Made by a program: the position numbers and the translations under genes. The notes beneath the pieces were generated by a model. The model was not told where the DNA came from, made no database searches, and saw only the letters and a program-made list of their open reading frames with translations. A stretch of 64,000 bases of DNA, taken from contig OW240913.1 of the NCBI GenBank assembly GCA_933207985.1, forward strand, positions 267,711,848-267,775,847, in the 5' to 3' direction. Below, one piece after another: positions 59,403 through 64,000 of the stretch; position 1 is the first letter of the stretch, and every line of letters starts with the position of its first letter. Source of the stretch: Pelobates cultripes (Eukaryota > Chordata > Amphibia > Anura > Pelobatidae).

Positions 59403-60503
59403 ATGGGGAACAACAAAAAACAGCAGCCCACTCACCCACCAACGGGGAAGACCCCCGCGGGCAAACCGGGATCGGTAACCCGCCTGTTCCGCGATTATGC
59501 CGACCGGGTCTCAGAGCATGGGGACTCCAACATGGCGCCGGCGGCGGCCTACCCATGCTCCCAGCCACAAAGCCCAGCGGCATCAGAGAGCTCCACTGAC
59601 ACAACAGACGTGGACATCAAAGAGTTATTGAGAAACCTACCCTCCAAAGCGGATTTGGCACAGATGCTGGGGAAAATTGAAGCTACATTTCAGCACAAAA
59701 TGGAGGGCCTCAGCTCTGATATCCAAAAGGTAGGACACAGGGTACAAGACCTAGAGGATGAGAGGGGATCTTTACAGACACAGATACAGGACCTAACCAC
59801 TAAAGTAAATGCCCATGACAGACACCTCTCCATGATACAACGGTCACTAGACGACCTAGACAACAGGGGACGGAGAAATAATCTCCGCATAAGGGGGCTT
59901 CAAGAGGCAGACAATGAAAATCTGCACGCCCTACTAACCACCCTCTTTAATTCCATCCTGGGCCGCCCGCCAGATACGCAAATACTCTTGGATAGAGCGC
60001 ACAGGTCCCTACGGCCAAAGAGTGGGGTAGGTGAAATGCCACGAGACGTAATATGCCGCATGCATTATTTCACACTAAAGGAAGACATCCTGAGAACTCT
60101 AAGGGACACCTCCACCCCACTGCTATACTTGGGCCAAGAAATCCAAATATACCCGGACCTATCATGGCTCACCTTACAGGCGAGGAGAACCTTAAAACCT
60201 GTCACAGACCAGCTGCGACTTCGCAACATCAAATACAGATGGGGCTTCCCATTTGCCCTTACAGTCGCCACTAGAGGATCTGTGTTCACCATCACAACGC
60301 ACCAAGATGTCGCCCCATTTATAAGGGCACTGAACCTGAACGAAATCCAGGTTATGGACTGGTACTCGCCGGACCCAGCAACCTCCCACAATAAACAACC
60401 ACGTGATCTGGGAAGGCAATCACAAGCGAAGAAACAGAGAACTGGACAAGCCAGTCCCCAACACCTACGAGAGAGAAGACCTAGGGGTACCATGGACGAC
60501 TAA
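59403..60503 (+). CDS. L1 ORF1 protein (366 aa), RNA-binding chaperone
   Basis: L1 ORF1p coats LINE RNA as trimers in the cytoplasm. Residues 1-65 are polar and disordered. A heptad-like coiled coil covers about 71-155 (KADLAQMLGKIEATFQHKM, LEDERGSLQTQIQDL). DLDNRGRRNNLRIRGL at 151-166 enters the RRM, with RAHRSL and DVICRMHYF further on (to about 245). The C-terminal domain follows (LQARRTLKPVTDQL, NIKYRWGFPFAL). The tail is basic. Length is close to human ORF1p (338 aa), with no disruption. The ATG at 59403 follows the leader directly, and earlier in-frame starts are absent. Confidence 0.95.
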   Translation: MGNNKKQQPTHPPTGKTPAGKPGSVTRLFRDYADRVSEHGDSNMAPAAAYPCSQPQSPAASESSTDTTDVDIKELLRNLPSKADLAQMLGKIEATFQHKMEGLSSDIQKVGHRVQDLEDERGSLQTQIQDLTTKVNAHDRHLSMIQRSLDDLDNRGRRNNLRIRGLQEADNENLHALLTTLFNSILGRPPDTQILLDRAHRSLRPKSGVGEMPRDVICRMHYFTLKEDILRTLRDTSTPLLYLGQEIQIYPDLSWLTLQARRTLKPVTDQLRLRNIKYRWGFPFALTVATRGSVFTITTHQDVAPFIRALNLNEIQVMDWYSPDPATSHNKQPRDLGRQSQAKKQRTGQASPQHLRERRPRGTMDD

Positions 60504-61504
60504 CTCCTACGAACACAGGATGCCCAGATGGATCTGCAACACCCACTACAACTCAGGAAGTTCACCATCCCAAGATGACATCACTAACATACAAGATCTC
60601 ACGGAAGAAGAGAGAACGTAACCTCACATACCCTCTCACAGCGACCCTCGACATAATGGACTAATTGGACTTACTACTGACTCAAGGCAGGACATGTGAA
60701 CACCCGCTGCAACCTTGAGCGACAACCCACAACAGTCAGGATAACCAGCTGGACTCTCAACGCCAGGTCGTATGCTCAATGATATGTTCTCAAAAAAAAA
60801 AAAAAAAAAAATGTACATCTACCACATACATGTGTTCACAGTACGTCCACCTGGTAGAGCACTTCCAGATTAATCCTCAGATTGAGATACACAAATAGGG
60901 AAACTGCTGAGATACAGAGTAAAGAGTAAAGGAAAGATAGAGAGAAAAAAAAAAAAAATATATATATACATATATATACGTCATCTCTTGAGACAATACT
61001 TCCAACCATCTAGGCAGTCCTCTGGGACAAAAGGTACCCCTCCCCCCCCTCATAGGCTCCACCACACAGCACTCATACTCCACTACACTAGTATAAGCTT
61101 ATAAGTTTTCGGCCCCACGGCTTACAAAGTATACTACGACACATATCGAAACACCACAACGAACCAGATACCACTCTTACATACGGTACCCACCCACCCC
61201 ACCCTACGCTGTTCTCAATCTACCTAACGGTGTCACGATAAGCTGGCCTTCTGTAGACTCAGGGACATCTCAGAGGCCGACACCAGTCACCATTGTCGCA
61301 CATAAGCGACTGCACGTACAGTTATACAACGGTACCCATCTTCCGTGCTAGGATTAGACCTGGCATATTGTATATAGTTTAACATTGTTAACGTTACAAA
61401 TGTTTATGTGATTTTATTTGATTTCATTTTATTCTATTTTATTTTATTGCATTTTATCTACGTACTGAACGGCATTATACATTGCACAGTGTATACATCA
61501 TCCA
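60504..61504 (+). other. L1 inter-ORF spacer (1 kb)
   Basis: It is non-coding. It contains an A19 run (60790-60808), a second A/TA run (60945-60978) and a T/A-rich tract (61400-61460) just before ORF2. It is long for an L1 spacer. It may help re-initiation on ORF2, but no defined element is seen. Confidence 0.75.
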
Positions 61505-64000
61505 ATGCTACAAGAGGCCCAAGACACCATGGACCATACACACCCACAGAGCAGGTCTACAACCCCTCCAGGGGTAGGAACACCCGGGGCTCCAGTCAAT
61601 ATTACGGTTACCTCCCACAATGCAAGGGGTCTTAACACGGCAGAAAAACGACACATGGCACTATCAGACTATCATAGACACAAGGCAGATGTGGTATTTA
61701 TACAGGAGACACATTTTCGCAAGAACTCCCCCCCTTCCCTTAAATCCAGAACCTACTCTAAAGGCTACTTTAGCAATTATGTGGAAGCCAAATCGAGGGG
61801 GGTAGCGATTCTACTATCCTCCCACCTACCTTTCACATACATAGACCAACTCGCAGATGACAATGGCAGGTTCCTTTTTCTTAAAGGACTGATAGGAAGT
61901 ACAACAGTCACCCTGGTGAACATTTATCTCCCCAATAGGAAGCAAACCCCCGCCCTACGCAAAATACTGAACAAGCTAGATACCTTTAAAGAGGGCCTAT
62001 TGATAGTAGGAGGCGACTTCAACATCTCCTTAGATGGGACACTAGATACCACCTCCCAGGCCCAACAATACCAAGCCTCCTCCAGAACCCGCATCCAGGC
62101 ACTCCTAGACTCACACCAATTATATGACAGCTGGCGTATCATCAACCCAGCAAAACGCGACTACTCTTATTACTCTCACTCATCAGGCACTTATTCTAGA
62201 ATTGACATGTTTCTCATCCCTCACCGGTTCCTACACCTAGTCCACACATGCAGGTACGCCGCGATTACCTGGTCTGACCATGCCCCGCTGTCAATGACCA
62301 TCACCATCCCATCGCTCCACCCTACTAGATCTCAATGGAAATTAAATGATAGCCTCTTAAACAAACCAGAGATACAAACTCAAATCAGGGAAGGATTGTC
62401 TCACTATTTTGACCAAAACACACAACGCGGAACATCATGTCCGATCGTGTGGGAAGCCCACAAAAGCGTCATTAGGGGAACGATTATCCAACTGGCGTCT
62501 AATCACAAAAAGCATAGGGAAGCACAGGCAACTAAAATAACCAATGAAATCAGAACACTAGAAGACACACACAAGCAAGACTTCTCCCTCACCACATATG
62601 CGCGACTACTAGAAAAGAGGACGGAACTTAATTCCATCCTAAACACTCGCACCAAACACGCCCTGGCTAAGACAAAAAGCCTCTATTATGCCCAAGGAGG
62701 AAAATGTGGAAAACTCCTAGCCCATGCCCTAAAAAAACAACGCGAACGCACATTCATAGCGGCAGTACGCAACGAAGAAGGGAAACTCTCGCATTCAATG
62801 ACTGACATATCAAAGGCCTTCCACGACTATTACTCAACCCTATACAACCTCCGACATACGGCCCCCCAGACACAAGACATAATGGCGTTCTTAGAGAAGA
62901 GAATACACCACTCCCTCCCAAACAACATAAAGGAATCCTTAGATCAGCCCATCTCCACGGACGAATGTGCAGACGTAATTAAACATCTACCACATGGGAA
63001 AAGCCCAGGACCAGACGGGTTCACAGCAAAATATTACAAAACCTTCGCGAAGACACTCATACCCCACTTCGTAAACGCTTTCAACTCGCTGCTACACTCA
63101 GACAAACTCCCACCCCAGGCCCTTAATGCAACAATCACCCTGCTCCCAAAACCGGGCAAAGACCTAACCCAATGCGGCAGCTACAGGCCCATCTCCTTAA
63201 TAAATGCGGACATAAAAATCTTCACGAAAATCCTAGCCAACAGGCTGCGCCCGATACTTCCAGAATTGGTTCACGCAGACCAATCCGGCTTTATTCCGGG
63301 CAGAGAAGCTAAGCACAATACCACCAAGATCTTGAACCTCATACACCATGCCACACGAGTCGGGCACCCCAGTCTACTCCTGTCAATTGATGCTGAGAAA
63401 GCGTTTGACAGAGTAGACTGGACCCTGATGCTACAAACGCTTAAATACTTAGGATTTGGACCGCACTGGCACAAATGGATTTCGGCGATCTATTCGTGCC
63501 CAACCGCCAATGTCCGGATAAATGGACAACTCACTGACCCGGTAGTAATCTCCAACGGTACCAGACAGGGGTGCCCCCTCTCCCCGCTCCTCTTCGTTCT
63601 TGTCCTGGAGCCCTTTCTACAGGGGATCCGGGACAACACTAACATCAAGGGCATCCGGGCGGGGACGGAGGAACACAAAATAGCGGCATTTGCCGACGAT
63701 GTGCTTTTCACCCTGGCAGACCCAGTAACATCAATACCCCACCTAATGTCAGAAATGGCTACCTACAGTACACTCTCCAACTTTAAAGCTAACATTAGTA
63801 AATGTGAGATCTTCCCGATACACATTGAAACACGAGAGAAAAATGCACTACGCAGGGACCACCAATTCACATGGGCAACACATAGTATCAAATACTTGGG
63901 AATCAATATCACCAGGGACCTTTCCCAACTATTCGAGAACAATTTCCCAGACCTGACAAGGGCCATAACGCAAGACCTCACCACATGGAACAAGCCACAC
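61505..64000 (+). CDS. L1 ORF2 endonuclease / reverse transcriptase, 832 codons to window edge
   Basis: The frame opens after a stop at 61466 and has no stop through 64000. The first ATG is 61505 (a second is at 61529). The apurinic-type endonuclease nicks target DNA and the RT copies LINE RNA at the nick. Endonuclease residues: Asn39 (SHNARGL), Glu68 (FIQETHF), Asp171/Asn173 (GGDFNIS), SRIDMF, and Asp258/His259 (WSDHAP). RT motifs: GKSPGPDGF, YRPISLINAD, SIDAEKAFDRVDW (Asp629), GTRQGCPLSPLLF, FADDVLF (Asp731/732) and KYLGINI. All key residues are present. About a third of the protein (thumb, Cys-rich C-terminus) lies beyond the window, so full integrity is unproven. Confidence 0.95.
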   Translation, partial: MLQEAQDTMDHTHPQSRSTTPPGVGTPGAPVNITVTSHNARGLNTAEKRHMALSDYHRHKADVVFIQETHFRKNSPPSLKSRTYSKGYFSNYVEAKSRGVAILLSSHLPFTYIDQLADDNGRFLFLKGLIGSTTVTLVNIYLPNRKQTPALRKILNKLDTFKEGLLIVGGDFNISLDGTLDTTSQAQQYQASSRTRIQALLDSHQLYDSWRIINPAKRDYSYYSHSSGTYSRIDMFLIPHRFLHLVHTCRYAAITWSDHAPLSMTITIPSLHPTRSQWKLNDSLLNKPEIQTQIREGLSHYFDQNTQRGTSCPIVWEAHKSVIRGTIIQLASNHKKHREAQATKITNEIRTLEDTHKQDFSLTTYARLLEKRTELNSILNTRTKHALAKTKSLYYAQGGKCGKLLAHALKKQRERTFIAAVRNEEGKLSHSMTDISKAFHDYYSTLYNLRHTAPQTQDIMAFLEKRIHHSLPNNIKESLDQPISTDECADVIKHLPHGKSPGPDGFTAKYYKTFAKTLIPHFVNAFNSLLHSDKLPPQALNATITLLPKPGKDLTQCGSYRPISLINADIKIFTKILANRLRPILPELVHADQSGFIPGREAKHNTTKILNLIHHATRVGHPSLLLSIDAEKAFDRVDWTLMLQTLKYLGFGPHWHKWISAIYSCPTANVRINGQLTDPVVISNGTRQGCPLSPLLFVLVLEPFLQGIRDNTNIKGIRAGTEEHKIAAFADDVLFTLADPVTSIPHLMSEMATYSTLSNFKANISKCEIFPIHIETREKNALRRDHQFTWATHSIKYLGINITRDLSQLFENNFPDLTRAITQDLTTWNKPH

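Larger units (their letters stand above)
59303..64000 (+). mobile_element. L1-type LINE, 5' two-thirds, intact as far as visible
   Basis: It starts near GGGGCGTGGCCGACGACC, followed by a 100 bp leader, ORF1, a 1 kb spacer and ORF2 open to the window edge. A full-length 5' end with two open frames marks a young copy. Its 3' end and target duplication lie outside. Confidence 0.93.

Overview
The window looks like nuclear DNA of an anuran amphibian. It is AT-rich and intron-poor in code, and it is crowded with Penelope-like elements, a DIRS1-type element, L1-type LINEs, Tc1-like transposons, hAT elements and TTAA-flanked palindromic MITEs, a mixture typical of frogs. The species call is inference from the repeat mix. 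No bacterial-style operon, phage, CRISPR array, tRNA or rRNA gene was recognised.

Only one host gene is visible. Two exons of a CDK8/CDK19 (Mediator kinase) orthologue lie on the minus strand at 17018-17075 and 13838-13969, joined in phase by a 3.0 kb intron that carries a dead Tc1 element with a MITE inside it. Neighbouring exons were not found by eye, so much or all of the window may be intronic DNA of this gene.

Layout: 1-3120, two Penelope-like copies facing each other as a near-perfect inverted repeat. 3.1-13.7 kb, dispersed repeats, four to five TTAA MITEs, a CA-rich microsatellite and a GC-rich palindrome. 13.8-17.1 kb, the kinase exons. 17.2-21.7 kb, short MITEs and a microsatellite-headed repeat. 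21.8-24.0 kb, an L1 tail and another Penelope-like remnant, then a 100-N gap and a GATA/GACA/GACG microsatellite. 25.1-26.6 kb, a broken Tc1 and a 69-70 bp minisatellite holding a 31 bp scrap of that Tc1. 28.2-43.3 kb, five minus-strand retroposons of 1.2-1.5 kb (four seem related), Penelope and Tc1 remnants, and a 1.9 kb hAT element inside one retroposon. 44.2-54.6 kb, a nest: fragments of a CR1/L2-like LINE around an L1 tail, which is split by a DIRS1-type element, which is split by an apparently intact Tc1-like transposon. 57.2-59.1 kb, a second copy of the 1.9 kb hAT element. 59.3 kb to the end, the 5' two-thirds of an L1 with open ORF1 and an ORF2 open to the window edge.

The two best candidates for live or recently live mobile genes are the Tc1-like transposase (46881-47897, minus) and the L1 (59303 to beyond 64000, plus). 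The most unusual structures are the Penelope inverted pair with a shared frameshift, the strand-switching minisatellites in both hAT copies, two patchwork insertions built from nearby sequence, and hammerhead-ribozyme-like motifs at Penelope ends.
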